From an uncultured beta proteobacterium (lineage in GTDB: Bacteria; Pseudomonadota; Gammaproteobacteria; Burkholderiales; Burkholderiaceae_C), in assembly GCA_903886165.1 (NCBI GenBank), contig CAISLL010000298.1:1-22969 (forward strand): a stretch of 22,969 nt of DNA. Direction: 5' to 3'. The translations under genes and the position numbers were made by a program. The notes beneath the pieces were generated by a model. The model was not told the DNA's origin. It made no database searches and saw only the letters and a list, made by a program, of their open reading frames with translations. Shown here one piece after another: positions 15,443-22,969 of the stretch; within the stretch, counting starts at the first letter, position 1, and every line of letters starts with the position of its first letter.

Positions 15443-16918
15443 ATGGGTTTGTTGAGCCTGGCTATTTGGACACCGATTGCCTTCGGTGTGTTGTTGCTCG
15501 CGCTTGGTCGTGATGACCAGGTGAAAGCTGTTCGCTGGATCGCGCTGGTTGGCGCAGTGGTCAGTTTATTGGTGACCTTGCCGCTGTACACGAAGTTTGA
15601 TGTGACGACTGCGGCTATGCAATTTGTCGAGAAAGGGCCCTGGATTGAGCGTTTCAACATCAACTATCACTTGGGTATCGATGGCATTTCGGTTTGGTTT
15701 GTCCTGCTGACAGCGTTCATCAATGTGATTGTGGTGATCGCCGGATGGGAAGTGATCACCAGCCGTGTCAACCAGTACATGGCTGCCTTCCTGATTCTGA
15801 GCGGCTTCATGATTGGTGTATTCAGCGCCTTGGACGGCATGTTGTTTTACGTCTTTTTTGAGGCAACCTTGATCCCGATGTACCTCATCATTGGCGTTTG
15901 GGGTGGCCCCAACAAGATTTATGCTGCCTTCAAGTTCTTCCTGTACACACTGATGGGTTCGTTGCTAATGTTGATCGCATTGATCTACCTGTACACAACA
16001 TCGGGCGGGAGTTTTGATCTGTTGACCTGGCACAAGCTCCCACTTGGCCAGACAGCGCAGAGTCTGCTGTTCTTTGCATTTCTTGCGGCATTTGCGGTCA
16101 AGGTGCCCATGTGGCCGGTTCACACCTGGTTGCCTGACGTGCACGTTGAGGCGCCCACTGGTGGGTCTGCAGTGCTGGCAGCCATCATGTTGAAACTCGG
16201 GGCGTACGGTTTTCTGCGGTTTTCAATGCCAATCACGCCCGACGCGTCCCATGAATGGGCGGGGCTGATGATTGGTCTGTCGCTGGCTGCCGTAATCTAC
16301 GTGGGCCTGGTGACCATGGTTCAGAAGGACATGAAAAAACTGGTGGCTTATTCATCGGTTGCGCACATGGGTTTTGTGACACTGGGTTTCTTCATCTTTA
16401 ACGATCTGGGTGTCGCGGGTGGTATCGTGCAAATGATTTCGCATGGTTTCGTGTCTGCTGCCATGTTCCTAGGGATTGGTGTTTTGTATGACCGTGTGCA
16501 TTCGCGCGAAATTTCAAGCTACGGTGGCGTCGTCAATACCATGCCTAAGTTCACGGCTTTTGCGTTGCTATTTGCAATGGCGAATTGTGGTCTTCCAGGT
16601 ACTGCAGGATTTGTCGGCGAATGGATGGTGATTTTGGGTGCTGTGAAGGTCAATTTCTGGATTGGCATGGCGGCAGCAAGTGCCTTGATTTTTGGCGCGG
16701 CCTACACGCTGTGGATGTTCAAGCGAGTCTATCTTGGCCCTGTTGCCAACGACCATGTCAAGCATTTGAACGATATCGATGCGCGTGAGTTTTTCTACTT
16801 TGCCTTGCTTGCAGTTGCGGTCTTGTACATGGGCTTGTATCCGAAGCCATTTACCGATGTGATGGACGTTTCTGTTGCCGAACTGCTTAGGCACGTGGCC
16901 CAATCGAAACTGAACTGA
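15443..16918 (+). CDS. nuoM: NADH-quinone oxidoreductase subunit M
   Basis: NuoM (ND4 type) is the second antiporter-like proton-pumping subunit in the inner membrane, with 14 helices. The 491-residue product has the expected length. Pump residues are Glu140 (FFEATLIPMYLIIGVWGG) and Lys220 (VKVPMWPVHTWLPDVHVEAP), with AYSSVAHMGFVTLG as the conserved discontinuous-helix region and HGFVSAAMFLGIGVLYDR following. AGGAG at 15428-15432, overlapping the nuoL stop, is a strong ribosome-binding site. The stop codon lies in a small imperfect hairpin (16905-16928: AAACTGA-actga-TCAGTTT), and nuoN follows after 37 nt, the widest gap within the operon. Confidence 0.98.
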   Translation: MGLLSLAIWTPIAFGVLLLALGRDDQVKAVRWIALVGAVVSLLVTLPLYTKFDVTTAAMQFVEKGPWIERFNINYHLGIDGISVWFVLLTAFINVIVVIAGWEVITSRVNQYMAAFLILSGFMIGVFSALDGMLFYVFFEATLIPMYLIIGVWGGPNKIYAAFKFFLYTLMGSLLMLIALIYLYTTSGGSFDLLTWHKLPLGQTAQSLLFFAFLAAFAVKVPMWPVHTWLPDVHVEAPTGGSAVLAAIMLKLGAYGFLRFSMPITPDASHEWAGLMIGLSLAAVIYVGLVTMVQKDMKKLVAYSSVAHMGFVTLGFFIFNDLGVAGGIVQMISHGFVSAAMFLGIGVLYDRVHSREISSYGGVVNTMPKFTAFALLFAMANCGLPGTAGFVGEWMVILGAVKVNFWIGMAAASALIFGAAYTLWMFKRVYLGPVANDHVKHLNDIDAREFFYFALLAVAVLYMGLYPKPFTDVMDVSVAELLRHVAQSKLN

Positions 16919-16955
16919 TCAGTTTGCGTTGACAACACCGAGATAAGAGATCCCT

Positions 16956-18446
16956 ATGATTGACAAACTGAGTCTGATCGCTGTTTACCCCGAAATTTTG
17001 CTGCTGACCATGGCATGCGTGATCGCGTTGTTGGATTTGAGTGTGCAAAGCCGCACCCGCACGTCCACTTATCTGGTCACCATGCTGACACTGGCTGTGG
17101 TTGCCGCGTTGCAGGCAAGTTATGCGTCCTCCGGTCAGACCATGTATGCGTTTGGCAACATGGTGGTCAGTGATGCCATGGGCAATTGGCTCAAATGTTT
17201 TGCAACGCTGGCCGTGATGGTTTCGCTGGTGTATGGGCGCGCTTATGCGGCTGACCGCGACATGATGCGCGGTGGCGGCGAGCTGTTCGTTGTAAGCCTG
17301 TTTTCCCTGCTTGGCATGTTTGTCATGATTTCAGGCAACAATTTCCTGGTCATTTACATGGGTGTGGAGTTGTTGACCTTGTCAAGCTACGCGTTGGTTG
17401 CGTTGCGGCGCGACGATACCTTGTCAATCGAAGCTGCAATGAAGTATTTTGTGTTAGGTGCCCTTGCTTCGGGTTTTCTCTTGTATGGCATGTCGATGTT
17501 GTATGGAGCGACGGGGTCGCTGGATCTCCATGAAGTGTTCAAAGCCATCAACTCCGGTCAAATCAAACACCAAGTGTTGGTATTCGGGTTGGTGTTTCTG
17601 ATTTCCGGATTGGCCTTCAAACTCGGTGTTGTACCGTTTCACATGTGGATTCCGGATGTCTACCAAGGCGCACCAACCGCCATCACGTTGATGATTGGCG
17701 GCGCGCCGAAACTTGCTGCATTTGCTGTTTTCATCCGTTTGCTGGTGGAGGGCTTGTTGCCATTGGCCATCGATTGGCAGCAAATGTTGATGGTGCTTGC
17801 GATTGCGTCACTTGCGATCGGCAATTTGGCAGCGATTGCCCAGACCAACATCAAACGCATGTTGGCTTTTTCTACCATTTCTCACATGGGTTTTGTATTG
17901 ATAGGCATGATGTCTGGCGTGGTGAACGGGCATGTGGAAGCGGCTGGGAATGCCTACAGTTCATCCATGTTCTATGTGATCTCCTACGTATTGACCACTT
18001 TGGCGAGTTTCGGTGTGATCTTGCTGCTGTCGCGCGAAGGTTTTGAGAGCGAAGAGATATCCGACTTTGCGGGGCTGAACCAGCGCAGCCCGTTCTATGC
18101 GGGCATCATGGCGGTCTGTCTGTTTTCCTTGGCGGGCATTCCTCCGATGATTGGCTTTTACGCAAAACTCGCCGTGCTCCAGGCGTTGGTTGCCGCTGGA
18201 GGCCCATTGCACCTCGGGTTGGCTGTTTTTGCGGTGTTGATGTCGCTGATTGGCGCTTTCTACTACCTGCGTGTTGTGAAGGTGATGTATTTCGATGCAC
18301 CTGTCACAACTGGTCAGATCACTGCGCCGTTTGAAGTTCGGGCGGTGTTGTCACTGAACGGCGCGTTGTTGCTGGTGCTCGGTTTGGTTCCGGGCGGGCT
18401 GATGGCGTTGTGTGCCAACGCCGTGATGCAAATGCTCGCCAGCTGA
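16956..18446 (+). CDS. nuoN: NADH-quinone oxidoreductase subunit N
   Basis: NuoN (ND2 type) is the third antiporter-like proton-pumping subunit in the inner membrane and closes the nuo operon. The 496-residue product carries the pump residues Glu138 (YMGVELLTLSSYALVAL) and Lys222 (LAFKLGVVPFHMWIPDVYQG), then APTAITLMIGGAPK and AFSTISHMGFVLIGM. The ribosome-binding site is weak (ATAAGAGAT). Eighteen nucleotides separate its stop from the NUDIX gene, so that gene is probably on the same transcript. I see no terminator hairpin with a T run after the stop. Confidence 0.98.
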   Translation: MIDKLSLIAVYPEILLLTMACVIALLDLSVQSRTRTSTYLVTMLTLAVVAALQASYASSGQTMYAFGNMVVSDAMGNWLKCFATLAVMVSLVYGRAYAADRDMMRGGGELFVVSLFSLLGMFVMISGNNFLVIYMGVELLTLSSYALVALRRDDTLSIEAAMKYFVLGALASGFLLYGMSMLYGATGSLDLHEVFKAINSGQIKHQVLVFGLVFLISGLAFKLGVVPFHMWIPDVYQGAPTAITLMIGGAPKLAAFAVFIRLLVEGLLPLAIDWQQMLMVLAIASLAIGNLAAIAQTNIKRMLAFSTISHMGFVLIGMMSGVVNGHVEAAGNAYSSSMFYVISYVLTTLASFGVILLLSREGFESEEISDFAGLNQRSPFYAGIMAVCLFSLAGIPPMIGFYAKLAVLQALVAAGGPLHLGLAVFAVLMSLIGAFYYLRVVKVMYFDAPVTTGQITAPFEVRAVLSLNGALLLVLGLVPGGLMALCANAVMQMLAS

Positions 18447-18464
18447 CCTTGTCGATTCCGCCTG

Positions 18465-19079
18465 ATGAGCAGTTTGAGTCCTACTGGTCAGTCGGTGGAA
18501 GGGCTTGTTGAAGAGAAGATTCACAGCCTTGAACTGTTCAAGGGCAAGTTTCTTCATGCTTTCTTGGACGAGGTGCGATTGCCCGGTGGTGCGATCGGCA
18601 GGCGTGAATACGTTGTTCATCCAGGTGCTGTCATGGTGATCCCGCTCATTGAAGGCGAGGACGGGCAGATTTCGGTTGTGCTGGAGCGGCAGTTTCGTTA
18701 CCCTGTCGGCAGAGTTATGATCGAATTCCCTGCCGGCAAGCTCGACCAAGGGGAAGACTGCTTTCATTGCGCGCAGCGTGAGTTGCGTGAAGAAACCGGC
18801 TACACCGCAACCCAATGGGCCCACGCCGGAGTTTTACATCCTGTGATCGCTTATTCGACCGAATTCATCGACATCTGGTTTGCGCGCGGTTTGCGTCCTG
18901 GGCCACGGCAACTCGATGAAGGTGAGTTTTTGGAACTCATGACTGCGACACCATCACAATTGCTCGACGGATGCCGCGATGGACTCATCACCGACGGCAA
19001 GACGCTTACTGGTGCCTTGTGGCTGCAAAACGTGATCTCGGGTCTTTGGTCGCTTGATTGGCAAGATGTCAGCAACTGA
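18465..19079 (+). CDS. NUDIX hydrolase, ADP-ribose pyrophosphatase-like
   Basis: A 204-residue cytoplasmic NUDIX protein, probably hydrolysing ADP-ribose to AMP and ribose 5-phosphate. The NUDIX box at residues 91-113 is perfect: G-x5-E-x7-REL-x-EE-x-GY, whose glutamates bind Mg2+. It follows RQFRYPVGRVMIEFPAGKL, a segment typical of the ADP-ribose pyrophosphatase (NudF) group, and the later HPVIAYSTEFIDIWFARGL also fits that group. Length is close to E. coli NudF (about 209). I leave the symbol blank because related NUDIX enzymes with other substrates share these features. No clear ribosome-binding site precedes the start. It lies 18 nt behind nuoN and 18 nt before the DUF1178 gene. Confidence 0.93.
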   Translation: MSSLSPTGQSVEGLVEEKIHSLELFKGKFLHAFLDEVRLPGGAIGRREYVVHPGAVMVIPLIEGEDGQISVVLERQFRYPVGRVMIEFPAGKLDQGEDCFHCAQRELREETGYTATQWAHAGVLHPVIAYSTEFIDIWFARGLRPGPRQLDEGEFLELMTATPSQLLDGCRDGLITDGKTLTGALWLQNVISGLWSLDWQDVSN

Positions 19080-19097
19080 TGCAACAGCAGCACTTCG

Positions 19098-19544
19098 ATG
19101 AAAGTACTCGACCTGGAGTGTGAGCAAGGCCATGTGTTCGAGGGGTGGTTCGCATCCGAAGATGACTTCCTGGCTCAGCATGCAGGCAGGCTGATCCTTT
19201 GTCCGGTGTGTGGCAACGACACCGTGACCAGGCGTTTGAGTGCACCTCGGCTTAATTTGGGTGCAACTCAGCTGGTCGAATCACCGACCGCTGAGTTTGC
19301 AGGCACTGATCCGTCCAGAGCCATGCAGCAGCAGTGGTTGATGGCGTGTCGTCACATCATTGACAACACGGTGGATGTGGGCACTGAGTTTGCTGCTCAG
19401 GCACGAAAAATTCACCACGGTGAGGCTATTGAGCGCTCGATCCGTGGTCAGGCTAGTCTGCAGGAGGTGCAGACTCTGCTGGATGAGGGTATCGCTGTGG
19501 TGCCAATCGTTCTGCCTGATAGCCTGAAGGGGCCATTGCAGTAA
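19098..19544 (+). CDS. DUF1178 family protein, putative zinc ribbon
   Basis: A 148-residue protein of unknown function that matches DUF1178 as I know it. The N-terminal part looks like a small zinc ribbon: Cys8 and His12 (LECEQGHVFEGWFAS) pair with Cys35 and Cys38 (ILCPVCGND), followed by TRRLSAPRLN. The C-terminal half is helical and charged, with IHHGEAIERSIRGQAS and the ending EGIAVVPIVLP, both typical of the family. There are no signal peptide and no membrane segments, so it should be cytoplasmic. Metal binding is inferred from the residues only. The gene is closely spaced behind the NUDIX gene and is the last one before a 131-nt gap, so it may end the transcription unit that began with nuo. 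Confidence 0.9.
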   Translation: MKVLDLECEQGHVFEGWFASEDDFLAQHAGRLILCPVCGNDTVTRRLSAPRLNLGATQLVESPTAEFAGTDPSRAMQQQWLMACRHIIDNTVDVGTEFAAQARKIHHGEAIERSIRGQASLQEVQTLLDEGIAVVPIVLPDSLKGPLQ

Positions 19545-19568
19545 CCTGTGCATCGCCCGCAAACGTTG

Positions 19569-19597
19569 TTGTATGCAATTTTTGCATAAAGTAATGA
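19569..19597 (+). promoter_or_regulatory. Weak candidate promoter of the glutamate dehydrogenase gene, with an inverted repeat
   Basis: TATGCAA (19572-19578) and TTGCATA (19582-19588) form a perfect 7-bp inverted repeat around TTT, a shape compatible with a dimeric DNA-binding regulator. It overlaps a weak sigma70-like pair, TTGTAT (19569-19574) and TAATGA (19592-19597), separated by exactly 17 nt; each box matches consensus at only about half its positions. If used, transcription would start near 19604, at the beginning of the foldable leader. The repeat is directly visible; the promoter reading is inference. Confidence 0.35.
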
Positions 19598-19602
19598 GTC
19601 TG

Positions 19603-19675
19603 CTCCGGATGGTTGGCGGAATATGGCCCGGATCCCTAAAATTCCGGCCATCCAAAAGAACAACCGGAGACCTCA
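19603..19675 (+). promoter_or_regulatory. Foldable 5' leader masking the gdhB ribosome-binding site
   Basis: An inner stem pairs ATGGCC-(C)-GGA (19623-19632) with TCCGGCCAT (19643-19651), nine base pairs with one bulged C and a 10-nt loop. An outer helix pairs CTCCGG (19603-19608) with CCGGAG (19664-19669), extended by TTG with CAA if four bases bulge; pairing CTCC and GGTTG with CAACC and GGAG is an alternative register. The 3' strand contains GGAG, the Shine-Dalgarno six nucleotides before the ATG at 19676. The fold could therefore limit initiation. No known riboswitch class is recognised, and there is no T run to suggest a terminator. Confidence 0.4.
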
Positions 19676-22600
19676 ATGACTGATGCCACTCTTGCTGCAC
19701 TGCGTACTTATGCCCTTGAAAACGCGGGGACGGCCTCGCACCATTTGGCTGACTTCGTCTCAGCCTACTTCGCGAACACTGATCCCGACGAGCTGCGCAG
19801 TCGTGGCCTGTCGACCCTGCTCGCCCTTGCCAATGCGCATTGGAGATTGATGGACTCGGTGCCTGACGAGGCTGGCGCGCGGATCCGTGTTTATAACCCT
19901 ACCTTGGCAGAAGATGGATTTGTCAGTGAGCACACCCTTGTTCAGATCGTTCATGAGGACATGCCCTTCCTGGTGGATTCGGTCACCATGGCCGTTAACC
20001 GCAGTGGCCGTGTGGCGCACTGGATCGTTCACCCGCTGCTCGATGTGACACGTGATGCCAACGGCATGTTGGTTGGGACGTCACTTGCCACGCCTGGAGC
20101 GAATCACACCCGACACATCACTTCGTTGATTTTGGTCGAATGCGACCGCATTTTGTTGGCTGTGGACCGTGCGCAACTGGCCTCCGAATTGTCACGGGTG
20201 TTGCATGATGTACGGACGGCGGTGTCAGATTGGCCCGCTATGCTCAAACATCTGCAAGATGTCCGGGAAGCGTCCACCAAGTCGTCTTTGAGTACCGCTG
20301 GACAGCAGGAAGGAGCTGAATTTCTGCGCTGGCTTGAAGCACAACACTTCACATTTTTGGGTGCGCGTGACTATGAATTGGCGAACGATGCAGACGGCGT
20401 AAGGCTGGTGGCCGTGCCCGAGTCCGGTCTGGGAATCTTGCGCAGTGAACCCAAAACACCCGTGAGCCGCTTGCCCGCTGACGCGCTTGATTTTGTGGAT
20501 TCTGACCAATTGGTGCTGGTGACCAAAGCCATGACCCGCTCCACCGTGCACCGTCCGTCATGGCTGGATTGTCTGACGGTCAAACGCTTTGATGACGCTG
20601 GAAAAGTGATCGGTGAAGCGCGTTTTCTGGGGCTTTACACCTCTAAAGCCTATGCAGCGCGTGTGGGCGACATTCCGCAGATTCGCCGCCGTGCCACGGA
20701 TGTCATGGCTGCTGTGGGTGTCTTGCCCGAAAGTCATGCGGCCAAGTCGCTGCAATCCATTCTGGATTCCTACCCTCGCGATGAACTGCTCCAGGTGGAT
20801 GCCACGACCTTGATTGATCACGCCGTCGGTATTTTGCGGCTCCAGGAGAGCCAACGTGCCCGCGTCTTCCTGCGCCGTGACCCCTTTGGCCGTTTTACCT
20901 CGGTGCAAGTGTTTGTGCCGCGCGACCGCTACAACACTGAACTGCGAATCAAGATTGGTGATGAACTTAGTCGGGCGCTGGATGGCTTGTCGATCGAATT
21001 CACCCCGATGCTGACCGACAGTCCGCTGGCGCGCATCCATTATTTGGTTCGCGCCCGCCAGCAAGCCCCCAAAAACATCGATGTGCCAGCACTTGAAGCG
21101 CGCATTGCCCAACTCGCCCGGCGCTGGGAAGATGATTGCAAGCAGACATTGCTGCAAATGCACGGTGAAAACCAAGGCCTTGCGTTGGCCAATCGATTTG
21201 CCAGCAGTTTTCCAGCCGCCTACCAGGAAGAATTCCCGGGTGCCATGGCCGCAGACGATGTCCAAGTGCTTGCCGGTCTGTCTGACGCCGCGCCCATGGC
21301 TGTGCGTTTGTACCGCCCACTCGACAGCAAGCAAGGCTTGCTGCGATTCAAGATTTTCAGTTTACGAAAGGTGGCCTTGTCAGACTCACTGCCGGTGCTG
21401 GAACGCATGGGTGCGCGCGTGCTGGATGAGCATCCATACCATTTGACAGTCGATGCTGCAGCGTCTGAGTCCTTGGGTTTCTGGATCCATGACCTCGGGC
21501 TGCAACTTCCTCTTAACACCGAATTTGCTTTGGTACGTGAGCGTTTTGAGGCTTTGTTTGTGCAAGTCTGGTGCAACGAGTTTGACAGTGATGATTTGAA
21601 CAAACTGGTGCTGGTGACCTCTTTGGCCGCCCGTGAAATTGGTGTGTTGCGCGCTTACACACGATATTTCAAGCAGTTGGGTTTTCCGTTCAGTCAAAGT
21701 TACCTAGAGGCCACGCTGCACAAAAATGCAGCACTGGCTCAAGCCTTGTACCAACTTTTTGCAGCCCGCTTTGACCCTGCTCTGGACCAGGACCGAAATG
21801 AGTTGCAGAGCAATCTTGGCAAGACAATTGACGCGCAACTGAGTGCGGTGGCAAGTTTGGAAGAGGATCGCATCCTTCGCCAATACCACCTGACCATCCT
21901 GTCCACCTTGCGTACCAATGTGTGGCAACTGTCTGGCACCGGAGCCATCAAGCCCTACATGAGTTTCAAGTTCAACTCGCGCAGTGTGCCTGGCATCCCT
22001 GAGCCCAAGCCACTTTATGAAATATGGGTGTATTCCCCGCGCGTGGAAGCTATTCACCTGCGCTTTGACAAGGTGGCACGTGGTGGCTTGCGCTGGTCGG
22101 ACCGACGTGAAGACTTTCGTACCGAAATTTTGGGACTCGTCAAAGCCCAGCAGGTCAAAAACACAGTCATCGTACCGGTCGGCTCCAAAGGCGGTTTTGT
22201 GTTGAAAAGCCCGCCACCATCCGCTGATCGTGATGCCTTCATGGCCGAGGGCGTTGCCTGCTACAAGCTGCTGCTCGGCGGTATGCTGGATTTGACCGAC
22301 AATCTGGTCAAAGGCCAAGTGGTGCCGCCCAAACAGGTGGTTCGCCATGATCTGGATGACCCCTACCTTGTGGTGGCAGCCGACAAGGGCACCGCCAGTT
22401 TCTCGGACATTGCCAACAGTGTTTCTGCAGAATATGGATTCTGGTTGGGTGACGCATTTGCTTCGGGCGGTTCGGTCGGGTATGACCACAAAAAAATGGG
22501 CATCACGGCACGCGGTGCCTGGGAATCGGCCAAGCGCCACTTTAGGGCAATGGCGCACGACATTCAGACCACACCGTTTACCGTCGTCGGCATTGGTGAC

Positions 22601-22969
22601 ATGTCAGGTGATGTGTTTGGCAACGGCATGTTGTTGTCGACCAAAATCAAACTGGTAGCCGCGTTTGACCACAGGCACATTTTTATCGACCCGACACCGG
22701 ATGTCGCGCTCAGTTTTGCTGAGCGCCAACGCCTGTTCAATTTGCCCCGCTCCAGTTGGGATGACTATGACCGAAGCCAGATGTCGGAGGGCGGTGGCAT
22801 TTACCCGCGTTCGGCCAAGTCGATTCACCTCTCAGTTGCTGCGCGTAGCGTGTTGGGTATTGACGCAGAAGACCTGTCGCCAAATGACCTGTTGCATGCA
22901 TTGCTGCAAGCCCCGGTTGACATGATCTATAACGGTGGCATTGGCACTTATGTGAAGTCCTCGTTGGAG
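19676..22969 (+). CDS. gdhB: NAD-dependent glutamate dehydrogenase, large class (3'-truncated by the window edge)
   Basis: This large GDH oxidatively deaminates glutamate to 2-oxoglutarate and ammonium, producing NADH, and normally works in glutamate or arginine catabolism. The first 1098 codons are present with no stop; family members run to about 1600 residues, so roughly a third is missing. The N-terminal two thirds is the long ACT-containing regulatory region, including HEDMPFLVDSVTMAVNR, EAQHFTFLGARDYEL and RRDPFGRFTSVQVFVPRDRY. The catalytic domain begins near residue 770: GGLRWSDRREDFRTEILGL at 803-821, then VKAQQVKN (Lys823, Lys828) and PVGSKGGF (Lys838), followed by DKGTASFSDIAN and the NAD-site loop IGDMSGDVFGNGM (972-984). 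The start at 19676 has GGAG six nt upstream. The gene is separated from DUF1178 by a 131-nt gap and probably has its own promoter. Confidence 0.96.
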   Translation, partial: MTDATLAALRTYALENAGTASHHLADFVSAYFANTDPDELRSRGLSTLLALANAHWRLMDSVPDEAGARIRVYNPTLAEDGFVSEHTLVQIVHEDMPFLVDSVTMAVNRSGRVAHWIVHPLLDVTRDANGMLVGTSLATPGANHTRHITSLILVECDRILLAVDRAQLASELSRVLHDVRTAVSDWPAMLKHLQDVREASTKSSLSTAGQQEGAEFLRWLEAQHFTFLGARDYELANDADGVRLVAVPESGLGILRSEPKTPVSRLPADALDFVDSDQLVLVTKAMTRSTVHRPSWLDCLTVKRFDDAGKVIGEARFLGLYTSKAYAARVGDIPQIRRRATDVMAAVGVLPESHAAKSLQSILDSYPRDELLQVDATTLIDHAVGILRLQESQRARVFLRRDPFGRFTSVQVFVPRDRYNTELRIKIGDELSRALDGLSIEFTPMLTDSPLARIHYLVRARQQAPKNIDVPALEARIAQLARRWEDDCKQTLLQMHGENQGLALANRFASSFPAAYQEEFPGAMAADDVQVLAGLSDAAPMAVRLYRPLDSKQGLLRFKIFSLRKVALSDSLPVLERMGARVLDEHPYHLTVDAAASESLGFWIHDLGLQLPLNTEFALVRERFEALFVQVWCNEFDSDDLNKLVLVTSLAAREIGVLRAYTRYFKQLGFPFSQSYLEATLHKNAALAQALYQLFAARFDPALDQDRNELQSNLGKTIDAQLSAVASLEEDRILRQYHLTILSTLRTNVWQLSGTGAIKPYMSFKFNSRSVPGIPEPKPLYEIWVYSPRVEAIHLRFDKVARGGLRWSDRREDFRTEILGLVKAQQVKNTVIVPVGSKGGFVLKSPPPSADRDAFMAEGVACYKLLLGGMLDLTDNLVKGQVVPPKQVVRHDLDDPYLVVAADKGTASFSDIANSVSAEYGFWLGDAFASGGSVGYDHKKMGITARGAWESAKRHFRAMAHDIQTTPFTVVGIGDMSGDVFGNGMLLSTKIKLVAAFDHRHIFIDPTPDVALSFAERQRLFNLPRSSWDDYDRSQMSEGGGIYPRSAKSIHLSVAARSVLGIDAEDLSPNDLLHALLQAPVDMIYNGGIGTYVKSSLE

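Noticed and set aside
16905..16928. Hairpin at the nuoM stop codon as a terminator
   Set aside because: The stem is short and AT-rich and no T run follows; nuoN continues 37 nt after the nuoM stop on the same strand.
16929..16960. Possible internal promoter before nuoN: TTGACA at 16929 and TATGAT at 16955
   Set aside because: Both boxes look good alone, but the spacer is 20 nt and the -10 overlaps the nuoN start codon, so a functional promoter for nuoN is unlikely.
20558..21334. Reverse-strand open frame of 258 codons inside gdhB
   Set aside because: It lies opposite the conserved regulatory region of the dehydrogenase and its product resembles no family I know.
21704..22558. Reverse-strand open frame of 284 codons inside gdhB
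   Set aside because: The + strand carries the catalytic Lys and NAD-site motifs of glutamate dehydrogenase across this interval; the antisense product has no recognisable domain.

Overview
The window is about 23 kb of housekeeping chromosome from a betaproteobacterium, most likely a Comamonadaceae member near Rhodoferax or Polaromonas. This rests on the protein sequences, on the order tpiA-secG-tRNA-Leu-nuoA..N followed by NUDIX and DUF1178 genes, and on an intergenic repeat of a type I remember from that family. I could not run a search, so the genus is an inference. Every supported gene lies on the + strand, and the coding frames look intact with no frameshifts. Both ends are cut: pnp lacks its 5' part and the large glutamate dehydrogenase gene lacks its 3' part.

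Layout. (1) 1-1628: 3' three quarters of pnp (polynucleotide phosphorylase). (2) 1641-1698: a putative dispersed Comamonadaceae repeat that runs up to the next start codon. (3) 1699-3823: an MDR-family quinone oxidoreductase overlapping tpiA by 4 nt, then secG. (4) 3942-4026: tRNA-Leu with anticodon GAG and an encoded CCA. (5) 4085-18446: the complete 14-gene nuo operon (nuoA to nuoN, with separate nuoC and nuoD) for respiratory complex I. (6) 18465-19544: an ADP-ribose-pyrophosphatase-like NUDIX hydrolase and a DUF1178 zinc-ribbon protein, closely spaced behind nuoN. (7) 19545-19675: the longest gene-free stretch (131 nt), holding a perfect inverted repeat, a weak candidate promoter and a leader that can fold over the ribosome-binding site. 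(8) 19676-end: the first 1098 codons of a large NAD-dependent glutamate dehydrogenase.

How the genes work together. Complex I takes electrons from NADH through NuoE/F/G (FMN and Fe-S clusters) and NuoB/C/D/I to quinone at the NuoB/D/H site, and drives proton pumping through NuoH/A/J/K/L/M/N. TpiA serves glycolysis upstream of NADH formation, and the glutamate dehydrogenase makes NADH from glutamate. The NUDIX protein probably hydrolyses ADP-ribose, a breakdown product of NAD. The neighbourhood is therefore centred on NAD(H) metabolism, although much of it is ordinary conserved gene order.

I found no CRISPR array, insertion sequence, phage, toxin, defence system or rRNA, and no convincing new multi-gene system. 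The most interesting signals are non-coding: the foldable leader and inverted repeat before the glutamate dehydrogenase gene, the repeat behind pnp, and the small repeats between tRNA-Leu and nuoA.
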